Of a stretch of DNA of 64,000 bases, positions 24,216 to 37,810 are shown in pieces. Position 1 is the first letter of the stretch. Each line of letters starts with the position of its first letter. Position numbers and translations under genes: made by a program. The notes beneath the pieces were generated by a model. That model saw nothing but the letters and a program-made list of their open reading frames with translations, ran no database searches and was not told the origin of the DNA. Source of the DNA: Numida meleagris (Eukaryota > Chordata > Aves > Galliformes > Numididae); the NCBI RefSeq assembly GCF_002078875.1, contig NC_034410.1, forward strand, positions 40,227,532-40,291,531. The letters are read 5' to 3'.

Positions 24216-27209
24216 CTAAGACAGAAAAAACAATCAGCTAAGAAGGCTGCAATGTCCTTCCTCCTTCACTGCTCTAGAACACAGTACTGCCATTCATATC
24301 TGTAGCCCTCACCATAGTGCTTAAATTACAGCTATCAATTACATGCTGTTATAAAACACAGAAATACGGATAAGAAAATTGTCTTTTTTCAGACATTACC
24401 ATAATAAGTGCATGAAAATACAATTAGTGCCACCAGGATGATCTCTTTCTCTCATCAATGCCAACTTTTTAAGATGATCTCAAAGAACACAAAGTACATT
24501 AAAGAACATCCTACTGTTTTCTCTCACCAGTGGTTAACAGAGGTTTCTACCTAATTAAGACAGTTTGATCTGGTGAGATAATCTGTGTACTATTATATTA
24601 ACTTAATATTTGTATTGTTTAAAATGGGTCAGAAGTCCTATAGCTGAAATCTTACTGAATTCCAAAGATAAAATAATTACAGAACATTTCTCTCATCTGA
24701 AATGGTACCAAGTTATGATGGCATGACAAAACTTAGGTCTACTTGCTTAACAGGATTTTGTAGCACCATCTTTTGAAGAAAGCATAAGCAAATGATCTGT
24801 AAAAAGTGTAAAGTGATTTTCAAAGATCAGAGAAACTAGCAGGGAGAAAAAAATATTAAAGAAATAAAACATGTATTTCACACAATTCAAATTTTCCACT
24901 GACAAAGGAAGAATATCTCTGGGCTCTAATACCAGGCCTTTACTTTTACATGCTGCAAGGGCTTCTGGATTTCAGTAACTCTGAGTACTATGCCAGTAGA
25001 TATTCTTAAAATCAAGCAGAGTTATGTGAATACGTGAGGAAAAATGGTCTTTTTGTTTGACTTGCCCTACAAGTAGTCCTACACACCACAAAGTCAACAT
25101 TTGCTTCCATTCCAAAAACTGAATTAAATCTACATGATATTGGTATACATGGCAAGGAACAAAGAGCTCAGTGACTGCAGTCATAGTTGCTCTTTGCTTG
25201 TTCCTCAGGTCTTGAACAGTTACGAAGAAAGGGCAACCCAAGATCCCTCAAAATAAGCTCTGATTCAGAGGATAATCTGAAGATTGTTCTGGCAAATACA
25301 AAATGGACTCTGCATGGGAGGGAGGAAGGAGGAATACCTTCAGCATTTAAGGATAAAACTAGTGTTAGAAAGCTTCACATAAAACTGTTAGTTCCTTGGA
25401 GGGAATGCATAAGGCTATAAATTGATAAGCATTTTTTTAAATCCTTTTTCTGTTAATTGACACAGATTTCAGAGAGAAAAAACATCAAGTAGTTAAAATA
25501 AACTTGCTTCATTTCAACACAGTTTTACAGACCATACCTATCCTTCTCATTCTTCATTACTTCATAATGTTGTAACTGATCTGTTTTTCCATTTCTCCCT
25601 GTCAAGAAGCTGAATATTGAATTATTACTGTTATTTTCCTATTACAGAGAAACTAAAAAAATTGAACTGACTGTTCTTTATGCAACTCTTTGAAAATAAG
25701 TCATCCGCTCATTTCCTTGGGCTATCAATTTTCTCTCTTCACACACAATCTATTTTGCCTTCCCTGTGAAGAATTACTCTTTTTAACTAACATTTTTTTA
25801 AAAGCTAATTTCTGTAAATAGCCATAAGAAAACACCATATGAATAAACACCTTGCTTCAGGGGAAATTTACAAGTGTGAACATTTACTAAACCATCATTT
25901 ACATATTTTGTAAAACAGTGTATCAGTTTTCAGTACAAATACACCTAGTAAAAAAGATTATTTTAGTCTTCATCTTTCTCTGCACATTTTAAACTCTCTC
26001 ATGGAAATTGCATCTATTACAAGGATGCCAGCATGTTTTTCCATCTGTCCCAAGGGGAGTGATATTCCTTCACAGAACGACATGTCTTGTCAGCTTAGTC
26101 AACTTTTTAAGCAGATCTTAACCACACTTTACAAGAGGATGCTAAGAGTTAAGGTCCAAAGGATAAAGCACATGTATTTCCCCAACATCTCTTCAAATGA
26201 GAAAAATCATTATTACATTCTGTCTGCCTGCAGTAGGACTTCTTTGCAGAACAGAGATATGCAGAAAGAAATGGTCATATACCACTGAAACCTAAATTAA
26301 AAGTCAGCGCTCTGAACAAGTTGAAAGAATTCCGTGCCTAGTTCTAAAGTGCCATCAGGGAAGGTGTGGCAATCTTTAATATGCAAATCTACACTGCCAT
26401 GTCAGTATTCTTGCATCATTCAAAGGGAGCTGTCATATACCTTATAGAAATCTACTTCCCAGACAAATGCAAGCTATGAAGAGAGAATTCATTAGAAACA
26501 GTCTTAAAATCAAGTAAAATAAGAATACAATCTCTACATATAGAAAGTTAGAGGACACAAAAAGCACTATGCTAATTAAAAGCAAAACATCTACTTCTCC
26601 AGTAAACAATGCAAAAATTAGAGCAGATGAATTAAATATGATATTTGTATAACCAACTAGATCTCTTCCACTTGTGTGGTGTTGGTTACGTGGTTCCAAA
26701 AGAGAAAGGCAATTCTAAGCCCAATTCCTCTGGCAGTTCAGTGCGTAGGTACATATAAAATGATAGCTCTCATAGAAAGTACTCCAGAACAACACCAATT
26801 TCTACTGCAACAAACAGGCAGCAGGTAAATTCTAACAAAACAGAGGAGAACACTTCTAGATAAGCTAAGTGCAGCACACAGACACAACCTAATCTTCTTT
26901 CCCTATAGCAATGTTACAGGTCAGAAAAATCATCCATTTCAGGTGGCTCAATAAAGTATTCTACAGAAGTGTCCTCAGGATAAACACTTTACCCCTTAAG
27001 AGCTGCACACATCAGGAGGTTCATCCAAAATAAGAGGTTTGGAGGAGATTTTTCAGTTAAGTACTATTGATCATTTTCTTTTTTTGATTTTGATGTACCT
27101 TCAAACCATGTTTCTGTATTATAATTGATGTATGAAATACACTTAGCACTTACCCCAATTCTAGAACAAAAAATCCTTTTAAGTTCTCTGCTCTTGGCTT
27201 ATAGACCAC

Positions 27210-27228
27210 AAAAAAAAAAAAAAAAAAA
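27210..27228. repeat. Poly(A) tract, 19 bases
   Basis: Uninterrupted A19 on the plus strand, with no obvious retroposed body next to it. Confidence 0.95.
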
Positions 27229-28021
27229 CATCTTTTTCCCTCAGCACAATCATAAACTAACAACTATTGATAAAACTCTTACAATACTTTGTAACTACAC
27301 CATTACAAATATTCCCTTAAGAATTCTACAGTAGCTCTCAAGGAGAAACCAAAATTGGTCCCTGCTGGGCTGGGACTAGAAAACAATGTTATCTTGCAAA
27401 GCAAGAAGAGCACGTAAGGAATAATGTATTAGCATATAGATAGAAGAGCAAATTGTTTTGGTTAGTCCCAGCAAAAGCAAGTCTAGCACTGATACATTTA
27501 AAGGAGACCTGACTGACTGTGGAATTTAGTTAAGTTACACAGCTAATAATTTTTTCTCACCTATCTTCTTTCCTCATTCTTTCCTGCACCTTCAAGCATT
27601 TGGTGGGAGGGAGGGTTGGAGATAGCAGGGGTTAAGCAAGGAGAATTCCCCTGCTTGTTCATTTTTCTCTCCTCTTGACATCTCAGCTAAAGGAGAATCC
27701 ATAGCTGTCATTCATCACCAAGTTGAAAGCACCTGGATTTCATCTTTCCTGGCCACTTATTTTCTCAAAAGGAGGAACCAGAGAATCTGATCAAATTAAG
27801 TACATCCCCCCCTAAACTCCAGAATCACCTTCAGTTCATTTGTTGCCATGGAAGCCAAAATAATCAGCATTTGTACATCCAAATGAACTCCAGAAAATAG
27901 ATAGCAAAGATGGATTTGGGTTTTGGCTTTTGTTTTTAGAAAGGAAAATAAAGATAACCCCTTAAAAAAGAAGAAGAAACTAAGAAACATTATATTCTCT
28001 ATTCAGGAAAGTGAAAATGCA

Positions 28022-28080
28022 ACAAAAAAAATATAAAAAATAAAAATTATAAATATATTTATATGATAAATATATTTAAA
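28022..28080. repeat. AT-rich low-complexity stretch
   Basis: About 60 bases consist almost only of A and T with repeated AAATATATTTA-like units. Confidence 0.85.
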
Positions 28081-28539
28081 GGGAGTTCAAGTCTGGCAGA
28101 TGCTTAATTCAGTAAATGAACATCTGATGCAAGATAGTTTAAAATATTTAAAATAAGGGATATATCTGTACTCACTGCTGATGACTGCAAGGCAGTACTC
28201 CAATTGCAAAAAAATTAAAATAAAGAACAGACCTAAAGCACAACGTAAGGTGAAAAATTAGCTTTAAAACAAATACTCAAATTTGCTGCATGCTTAAATT
28301 GGGATAAAAGGAAGGATGTTAACCACAGCAGTCAACAGGCTCTAGAGATGCCAAAGGCTACACATTCGAAAAAAAAAGTAACACCAAAGATTTTAAGATT
28401 TTAAATAGAGACAAAAGTTTCTTCTCTTAGTTTTATTTTGAAAGCCAACTGTTTCCTACTGCATGCTAAATAAACTCAATCTTGTCATATGGCACTTAAT
28501 GCTGATTAGCAAGTACTATGCATAGTACACACTACACAT

Positions 28540-28900
28540 TGCTAGGTTACATCCTGGAGCAATTTTTGGCTCTAAGCTTGCTCAGCAGCACCCATCTGAG
28601 ACTCTGAGACAACCTGCTTGACAAGCTTTTGAGGTTAATGGTTACCATGAGCACAGCAGTAAGAGAAACATATGTGGCTGGGTGAGGAGGAGAAATCATT
28701 TTCGGCTGTTGCTCATTTTGGGCATTCAAGCTGACTTATGGGGGTGGCTGTGCAGACCAACAAGATGTTGCTGGATCCCTGGCGGTGACTATCTCCACTT
28801 TATAAACTGTTTGCTAGGATTTCACTCTTTACTATCACTAATTCCCCCCATCTTCTCTACATTCCTTACCTGCTTAGAATTTGTAATAAACCAATTGTAC
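28540..28900 (+). repeat. Possible old LTR-like interspersed repeat
   Basis: The base composition is distinct from its flanks. A TATA-like CTTTATAAACTG is followed about 80 bases later by TGTAATAAACCAATTG, an arrangement like the U3-R part of a solo LTR. No terminal repeats or target-site duplications were established, so the class remains open. Confidence 0.2.
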
Positions 28901-31900
28901 AGCATTTGACTTCTTCTGCTGCCTTAGGCTTCCTCCAGGTACATATATGTCAAACCATCTCCTCCAATAATTGGAGAGACACAGTGTGTAAGAAAACCTT
29001 TGAAATGTTTCCCCTTCTTACAAAAAGAACAGAATCCCAAAACCCAACAAAACTTGCAGGTATAGATGGAATCACTCATTCTCACCTCATTCTGTATGTA
29101 ATCAATGCTTTCAGCTAATAACATACTTTTCCAGCACATTTTTCAATGAAAGAAAAAAATTACAAAGAACTTAGGCAGAGATCAGTGCGCATACCTTTAA
29201 TAAAGGCAGCGAGGTACGTTTGGCATTATTTTGTCTCAAAAGTAGAAACACAGGATTTTTGCTTCACTGTTCCTGTTGATGCATTTCCAAAATCAAGCAC
29301 TAACAAAAAGAGAATCACAAAAACCTTTCATCAAATCTTTAGAGTAAGACTAAAACATGTGTTGACTACCCTTCAAAAAAGATTGAAGATTTCAGTTTAA
29401 TCTTCATGACTGCTTGTAGACTTGAGGTACGTGACTGACAACTTGTGAGAAACATTAAAATGAAGAGTAGAAAATCACATCTTCCTTAAACTATTCCATG
29501 CCAAACAATATCGTAAGATATTTAAAGTCAAGACCTACACAATTCTAGATTTTGGATACGATTCTATTACACTGACTGCTAAAATGCTTTCCCTCTACTC
29601 ACACTACTAGAAAACAAAACAATAAATAAGCTACATAAAAAAAAGGAGATTTTTTCTTTTCAAAAAATAACAGCCCACAAATTTGTTTAAAATAGCTACT
29701 ACTAAATAATTATCTATGTGATTGCAGTCCCTGAGTATTATGTCAGAAGCTCAGCTACCTTAAGTCCTTGCTGTAGAAGCATTAAGATTGTAAGACCTAC
29801 AATGCACAGAGGAAAAGTTAACAATCCTTATGTAACTGGCCATAACGATTTCAAGAACAGAAGCAAACTAAAATTACACAGAAAGTAGATACACATTACT
29901 CTTCAGGCAGTTCTATTTAGAACATAATAGTGAGAGGTTTTGATGCTGAAGGAAAGGTAATCTCAAGGATAAGTTAAATTCAACAAAGCTAAGTCACTGC
30001 TTATTTCTCACACTCTACAGGAGCAGTACTGCCCTGCTTTGCTGCACAACTTCCATGAACTGTAGGCTAGAGGCAAGCAAGTTACCAAATACCTATCTCG
30101 TGAGTCCATACAAAAGCCTGGAGATCCTAGCCCAGAATACCCACTGCCTTCTCACAGGAGTTATTCAACGTTAACCTGGACACCATGTAGCAGGTAATCA
30201 GACAGCATTCGGATGGAAACATTTGGCAATATACTGCATAGGGCCATCACATCATATAGGAAAGGTGTTTCAGACTTCCTAACAGACAAACACGAGGCTT
30301 TTAAACTAAGAAGTGATTTTCACCTGACAGCATTAAGAGGTGACAACAAAGGTTATCCTTTGGTTGCTCCTTCTGAACATGCAATTGAAAAGAAATCACC
30401 AGGAGGTCACAATCAAAATGAAAGATATTATCTCTCAGAATTAGAGTTTCCTAGAGGATTACTTAAAGGCACTAGTCTGATTAGGTATGAGTTTATGCAG
30501 CTTTGATGACTCAAACTCCACCGACTCAGCAGAAACGTTAAGTCCATCAAAGTACATCTGAACAAGATTAACTGTAGGAAAATCAGTAATCAAGACTTTC
30601 AGGCCAGGTTCTTTCAGGCAACTGTGTTGCATAATAAGTCCTGGGGAAAAGAAAAGGGAAAAAGATAATTTTGGAGACTCTCAGTCAGGGAGAATAGACT
30701 AAATATTTCAGCAACTTTTAGTTCCCTCCTCTCCCCCTTTTTCCCTCTCCCTAAATTACATACCAAATGGTAAGCACACCTACGCACTGAAGAATTAACT
30801 GTTTGCATTCAGGTTCTCACAGCTACACTGAAGACGCTGGCATGAACAAGTGCTACAGAATTCCTGAAAGAACTCTCGTATAAGTCTAAAGTCTAAGAAG
30901 AAACAAACAACAGCATTTATTAAATTTTATTAAGTATTTTACAATAGCGACTTCCAAAAAATTTTTAGGGGAGGGATTAAAATTAATTTAATAAAGGAAT
31001 TCAACAGCTCTTCCCCATTATTGTGCACATGCCAGCAAAAATCATTACTAAGTCAAAATAGACACCTATTTAAAAGAACATTACTTGGACACAAATTCAA
31101 GAGTATGTACAATTCAAGTCATCTATCTCTGACAGTTCACTTAGATCACATGAACATGAAAAACAACCTCCAGAGAGTCTGAAACTAGAAACTGACTTTT
31201 CTTTGACAGATGCCTTTCATCTTTGATACAACCCATGCTGTTTTGAAGTGGCATTATATCAAAGAAATCAATTAAATGCACTTCAACATTGCTATTTAGA
31301 TGTGCACAAAATTTCTAAATTAAAACCAAAATGTAAAAAATAAGCGTTTTGTTACTGTTGTTCACCTACGTTCCCCTACGAAATATATCAGAAACTGGAT
31401 TAGGGGAAGTCATAATATGCCGTAGTATAGGCATAACAGTTTTTACATTTTTTTTTTTTTCTTCTCCAAGAACTACTTGTATGTTATTTCCCTACTTCTC
31501 AGCTGATCCTCTCATATTTCTACTTTCCCCATACAGGAACTCTTTAGAGGACTTCTTAACCAGTTGTCTCAGCAGCTCTGAGGGCATATTTGCCCAGTAG
31601 CAAACCTACTGTAAAAGTAGGTATGTTTTGCCTTTTTGGTTTTGTATCTTTGGGTGTGCGTGTTTGTTTGTTTTATTAAAGAGACTACTTGAAGTTGGAT
31701 TTTTTTATTGATTCACCTACAAAAAAAACACAGACCCCCATAACCAGAATTCTGCTGCTGCTCTTCTTCTTATATCAATTCCTGCTCCTGCACTTAAGCT
31801 AGATAGTGCAATAGGAAAACAGCAAGCACCCTTTCAGAAAGGTCTAACTTCTTATATTATGGACAGAGTTCTAGAACTGTGAATTGGGAAAAAAACTGAG

Positions 31901-32536
31901 CTCCATGGGGACTGAGAGCTTCAAGCCTACAGAGCTAAATGCAGTATCAAACTGTTCAACATTTTTGGCTCATAAAAATTTGCCGTATATATATATATTT
32001 AAATAGCAGAAAGAAAATCTCCTCCTAGATTTCAGTAAAACCACTGACTGAAATAAATCTGCTTGACCAGGATCCTTCCACGTAGGAAAACTAGTAATAC
32101 GGTTTTTCAGAAAACACTGCATTTTTATCAAACAAATCTATATTGTGATTTCACTCTCTGCCAAAAAAATATTAAGCAGGTTCTGCACTGTCATTAAGAA
32201 TAGAGGCTTATGTTTCTATTCTCCATGTCACCTTTTTTGGTTTTTATTATCATTACTATCTCTTCTCTGCCTTACTGTCTTCAGAATGTGACTTCCCTGG
32301 GAAGTCGTAGGATAACATCTTTCTCTCCTCTCTTCTGATTTCAACTGACTTTGCAGCTTTTTTTTTTAGATTAAAAGAAAAAATCCTGATGCTTGATGTT
32401 ATAGAAGCTTATAGGTTGCTCAATCCAACTCGCTTCTTTGAGGGAGGGTTCATTCTGCCTGCTTCAGTATTACCATTAAAAAACAAAAACAACGTAAGAC
32501 ATAAAAAAAAAAATACCCAGGAGAGATCATGCTCAC

Positions 32537-32747
32537 CTGATGATAGTGTCCTGTTATGGTGCTGGCCCACTTGATGCATGCTTTGCTGTAACAGAGTCAG
32601 GCATTCTCCAAGGCAGCTCAGGGTGGCAGCAGAGGTAGCTTTTAAAAGCAGCAAGTCCTGATCCAAGGCAGAAAGGGGGCCAGAACTTGGGAGAGCTTCA
32701 ATGGCTTGTACAAGATTCTTCTGTTGTCCCTCAACTTGGCTCATCAT
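32537..32747 (-). CDS. OSBPL10: OSBPL10 exon, helical dimerisation-type segment
   Basis: This exon is 211 bases, with acceptor CTTTACAG|ATG and donor CATCAG|GTGAGC. It starts in phase 0 and ends one base into a codon. It encodes [20 protein letters not shown], then [20 protein letters not shown], then [14 protein letters not shown]. The spacing of Leu, Ile and Val suggests amphipathic helices between the PH domain and the ORD. In ORP9, ORP10 and ORP11 this inter-domain helical region is the part implicated in heterodimer formation (family knowledge, not visible here). The exon's end is followed by a variable, poorly conserved linker, where the proposed 45-base cassette exon would insert. Confidence 0.95.
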
Positions 32748-35169
32748 CTGTAAAGGTGCAAAAACATCTGATGTCACAGGAAATATCACTGTGTAGTGAC
32801 AAATTCCTACAGTTTGATATGACGACTAAGTGTAAAGACCTGCCTCAAATGATTGTTAACATTATGATCCAAACATACCATAAACTTACCTACAAAAACA
32901 TAGGGCTTGAGCCTACCACAAGCCTATCAAACCATCAAGACTATGATAGAGAAAACAGACACTCAAAACAGTAGGTTCACAGTTGATTTAATAATGGCTC
33001 ACACTTTCTGGAAGTCTTCATAAGGAGATGTATGAAATTTCTATCTCCTTCTCCATTACTATTTAGACTTAGATTTTCTTTCCTTGGTATATGATCTGAG
33101 ACACCCAAGGAAGATACATCATCCATCTTCCTCCTTCCCTACATAAAACATCTAATCACAGTTTAAGAAGAGATATTTTTCATTTCTCACGCTTCAGTAA
33201 GGAATTACTTTTAAAAAATATGGTGACTTGGAAGTTTATAAGCATTACCATAGGATGCAACTTAGAATAGTTATTTACTGTCAGATATGAATACCAGCTG
33301 TCAGGGAGAAAGTTAATCTGTTTCTAGATTTGGAGCAACCAGACGAAGATAAAATGCATGCTAGTAGTGCAGATAAAAGCATTATGCGAGCAGGCTGTTC
33401 TTTAAATAAACTGGCAAGTTTCCAAAGTCATTCCTACAATCAAAAGAAAAAGATGTTTAAAAATTCTATTTTTAAAGTCTGTAGCAAATTATACACGCAC
33501 ATGACAAGCCTCTTTATTACCTTACTTATCACTTACCTTTCCTTAAAGTAAGAAGCCACCTTCACATATCACACTGCATTTGGCAGCATCTTTGAAATAA
33601 TCATACCCATGCCTGTAATCGTATCCACTTGGTCCAAAACTCAAATTAATTCTGGATTTTTCCTTTAATGCACTGAGATACTATCAGCTTACGCCTAAAG
33701 AGATAGTTTATACACCTCATCTCAGAAGGTAACTTCAGTTAAGCCACTGCGATCTTTCTTCAGTGATGCAGTATCACACTTATTGTCCTCTTCACCCTTT
33801 GGCAATATATAGGAGAAAGAGTATATACTAGACAGACAACTCAGTTAACACAAACCGAGTTGCTTAGTATCCCTTTCTCCTGCAGGTGCAAGATCTATCA
33901 ATATAAACCCAAGATTCAATTACCTATGGGAGTCCATACTGATTAATGGCTGCCATCCGTTGAATTGTCTTCCCTCCCCTAAAAAAAAAAATCTCATTTT
34001 CAAATCTTTCTACTTTCAGTACAACTGCAGGTTTATGATCCTAAAAGGTGGTCACAGCAGAAATAACCTACCAATCCTCTGCCAGATTGATACAAGAGAA
34101 AAGTCCTTTTATAAAGCATGCAACATCCTAAAAGACAGCTTCCTAAAATATAAAGGATAATCATCTGCCAGTCATTCCTCCCAACAGGAGATGAACACAT
34201 TTACTCTGTTCATCTCTATGTATTTCTATAGGAGGATTTTTAAACTAAGCATGACGTTTATTCCACAAATGTCTCCTTATTACATCTCTCTTCCTTCCCT
34301 TCTCAGAGAGTCTATTTTGCTAAATTTGATGTTTTTATGTAATCAAAAACTTGCTATGTGAAGAATACAAGCTTGAAAAAAAGATCAATGCTTAATAGGT
34401 TTATGAAGCATACAAATTCAATCCCACACCTAAAGTTCAAACTCTAAACATGACTAGAGATAAATCAAAGTCCAGCTCCTTCAGCTATTTGAGTGAATCA
34501 TACAAGGCTGAGATTACAGAATGTGTCAGTACTGATCCCATTTATCATACAATTCACCACATTAACTGCAGTGTTCCTGTACTAGCTCACTGACTCCAGC
34601 CAAGCCTGGACAAACACATTTGGCTTAATTATTACAAGATTCATGTGACGATGTGGATTTTTCTTTAACACAACAATTTGTACATAGATTGAATACCAAA
34701 GACAGCTTTTCAAAGTAGGTGCTTTGGATTTGGGGTTTAACTTGTCTTCATTCTCCTTATTCTACGCCTATGCAGTATTTAACACAACAGTCATCGTCTC
34801 TCCTCTAAAGCAAGTAAATACTAACCCAGCCAGATCAGAGCACCTGAGGACACTAGCACGACACTATCACTGACTGCAAGAAAGTTATAACCTGGTTACA
34901 GATATGAAGGATGTTGCTATGCAAAGTCACAGTTTGATAAAAGGCAGCCTGTAATGCTAAAACGTTTGACTATAAAAGCAAGTTAGATACACTCTAGAAA
35001 ATTCAGGATCTTGAGATGCTCTTTGCTAAGTAAACTGGTTTAAACACAGTACCTTCCAAAAAGAATAATTTCACTAAGAAAGAAATTTATACTTGAAATG
35101 CTCAAAGCTTTCAAAAGGAAGAATCTGTAAGCAGATTCAAGTTCCATTTGTCCAGGCTACTATAATGTA

Positions 35170-35187
35170 AATATATATATATATATG
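35170..35187. repeat. (AT)n microsatellite
   Basis: About nine AT dinucleotides in intron. Confidence 0.9.
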
Positions 35188-37657
35188 ATGAGCTTTATTA
35201 GGTGTTTTTTATTAACAGGCTATTTTTGAAATACGGTATGCTTCCTGTGGCCTCCCTACATTGTGGTAATTACACTGATAAAGAAAGGCTCTACTGAGTG
35301 CACTGAAAAGAAAGAACAGAAACTGAACTCAAAGAAGCAAATAACCGTTCCTGCAAAGAAGCATTCTCAGCATCCTAAGACACAGTGATTTCAAGCTCCT
35401 TGAAGAAAACAAAGAGCAACATCAGCCATTTTACCCCAAAGGGCAAGCAGACACTTTCCCTTTATCACGTAAGCCACGTGGAGCATGGCAGAAAAATAAG
35501 TAGTGCCATTCATTGAGGACACACTTCGCTCTGTCAGTTAATAGCACGCTTTCTCTGCTTCAGTATTCTCTGTGCAGGCTGTCAGCAATACTACTGCTAG
35601 CAGAACACTGTCTGCCAAGTTACCTCTGGGCACTTCCCCTGGAAGATTTAATGCAGTGATTTATTTATTTATTTTTAAAGCTTTTCCACTGCTGGCTGCA
35701 TGAAAGCTGAAAACAATCATAAAAACATTGGAAAATAAACAACAGTGCTCATATGAAAATCAGAGCATCCATATAAATAAATAAATGACCAACAAAAAAA
35801 GACAGCTCTAGTGTGGGACAGACAATTAAGTAACAGAAATTCAACACACACCAATTTTATTTTTTTTAATCAGTCACACATCAAGCTGTATTTGGGAGAG
35901 GCTTACCACAAATACTTCCTAGTACTATTAGTTTCTTGCTTTTGGATAATTATGACAGAAGAAAAGCATTTTGAAAGACATTAGGAAAGGACAAAAGGAG
36001 AGGTCCGTTTCTGAAACCCCCTAAGAATAGGTCCGAAGTGATACGAGTCCAGACCTTGGTTCTCATTTCTAAACAAGCGCGTACCACAGCGTTTTTGGTT
36101 TTTTTCTTTTGTTGTAATATAAAGCATTGCTTTTCTTAAAAACAAAAGCAGACATAAGAACCAAGTCCACACAAAAAGAAAAACCTTCTAAGTCACTGTA
36201 AACCAAATACATTAGATTGCCACATAAGCCTAATACAGTTGTTAATTCTGACCTTGAGCAAGGACTCCTGGCTTTACCCAGGTATCATCAATCTCGACCC
36301 AGTTATCATCAACAACAATATGAATCGTCATATTACAAAAATTAAAATTTAGAACAGATGACCAATTTATATCAAAGCATAACAGAGATACATGTACCAA
36401 GTACATATCAAAATGTAAGACCACGTGTTTACATGGAATTCCAGTGTCACCAAAGCAATCATACTAGTCATTGATGTGACACACTGGCTAACAACTCAGC
36501 ACAAGTTCACAATTCCCACATGGTATTTCCATAAAGCTTTCCTATTTTCAATTGTTTATTCTGAAAAAGGAAAGAGCATAAATGCATGTGCAAAAAGAAA
36601 CTTAACAAAAATCACTTTCTTCTTTAGCTTGCTTTCAGCCACTTCTGCAGAATTCAGTGCTGCCAATCACCAGCTCAGAAAGTATACCTCTCCTACTGAA
36701 ACATCAAACTGTCAAATTAAGATAAATTCTACAGTTGCAGAAGTGTGGAGCTCGTTTTTTTTTTTTTTTTCCCCATTTGATATGTTCTTATTTTGAGTTA
36801 AGCATTAGTATCTAACCACTGCAGAGCAAGAGAAGTTTTCTTCCTTGGGCTTAACTTCTGAAAATTGTTCTCAGACTTACTCAAGATCACTCAACACATG
36901 CATCTTCCTACTTGATGAAAGATTTCCTGACAAGGATTTATAAGTTTACCCCTTTTCTTCAGTAAAGTCAAGTCCATAAATATTTTAGTGGGATTCCATC
37001 TACACTATGGAAGGTAGAAAGGCAAAATTAGAGCTTACTATATAGCTGAAGTAAAAGAGTTATATACAAGAGTTGTTGTTAAAGGCACTGCAATATGTAA
37101 CACCAATCTCTTATTAAGTAACATTTTGCCTTTCAGCTCTGAAACTGTTTAGTGTAGAAAGGTACACAAGACCACATGATCACAGACATGCTTGCTCTAA
37201 AATTAACAGATCTGTTTGCTTTGCTTACAATAAAAAACTCTGTTTTTGTCCAAAAAGGGCTTCCTTGAGCCATAGACAGAAGGAAATTCTTCCCACAAAG
37301 TTTCAATCTGGACAAAGACCCACTACAGCCTCTGCGAACATCGTTATGCTAACGAGAAAAAACATCCTTACAAAAGGATCCCAGAACACTAAGTGAGATA
37401 TTCTGAAAGCATCTTGGAAAGATGGAGCCAGATAATGACATCCATATCAATTGCCCTTTCTTGATTACTACACCCCTCCCGTTACAAAGAGAAAGCACGT
37501 AAATCTCCATTATTGTCACCTCAGGATAGCAAGCGGCTTGACCTCAATTATTTTAAAGATGCAAACAACGAACAGTAAAATTGGAATGACTCTGTTATAT
37601 AATAGTTATTAAGGCCTAGACACACACATCCTATCAGTGAAGCTTCAAAGGAGCAAG

Positions 37658-37810
37658 TTAATTTTCACTTGGCATGTAATTTGCAGACAGAAGCACAAAA
37701 AGTGACAGAACAAACAGAACTATACCTCCGACAATCAGAACAGCAGCTAACCACCAGGACAAGTTTTCCTTTGCAGTCCTCACCTCTTTTTCCACAATTC
37801 TATTTCTTTC
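37658..37810 (-). CDS. Candidate alternative terminal exon with transmembrane tail
   Basis: Coding-strand sequence shows a T-rich tract ending TTTTTTCTTCTGCAAG|G, then 50 codons to TAA. The peptide begins with a charged stretch (ERNRIVEKEVRTAKEN) and continues into an uninterrupted hydrophobic segment of about 25 residues (WWLAAVLIVGGIVLFVLSLF and onward), ending NYMPSEN. Exon 48224-48039 ends in phase 0, so splicing here would stay in frame and yield a PH-domain protein with a C-terminal anchor and no ORD. Against it: the acceptor is AAG rather than CAG, no polyadenylation signal lies close by, and T-rich DNA encodes hydrophobic residues by chance. Confidence 0.2.
   Translation of the reverse strand, partial: ERNRIVEKEVRTAKENLSWWLAAVLIVGGIVLFVLSLFVLLSANYMPSEN

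Larger units (their letters stand above)
23536..32536 (-). other. OSBPL10 intron, 9.0 kb
   Basis: The intron lies between the helical-segment exon and the linker exon. It contains the candidate 45-base cassette exon (24215-24171), a poly(A) run (27210-27228) and an AT-rich low-complexity stretch (28022-28080). There is a possible old LTR-like repeat (about 28540-28900) and an octamer-like ATGCAAAT (26381-26388). No other recognisable element was found. Confidence 0.85.

Noticed and set aside
26381..26388. Octamer-like ATGCAAAT
   Set aside because: A single 8-base match in 9 kb of intron is expected by chance and has no supporting cluster.
33545..33680. Open stretch on the coding strand reading SFGPSGYDYRHGYDYFK before a GTAAGT donor
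   Set aside because: It has a stop (TAA) before the donor, no acceptor of the right phase, and only 45 codons; likely chance.
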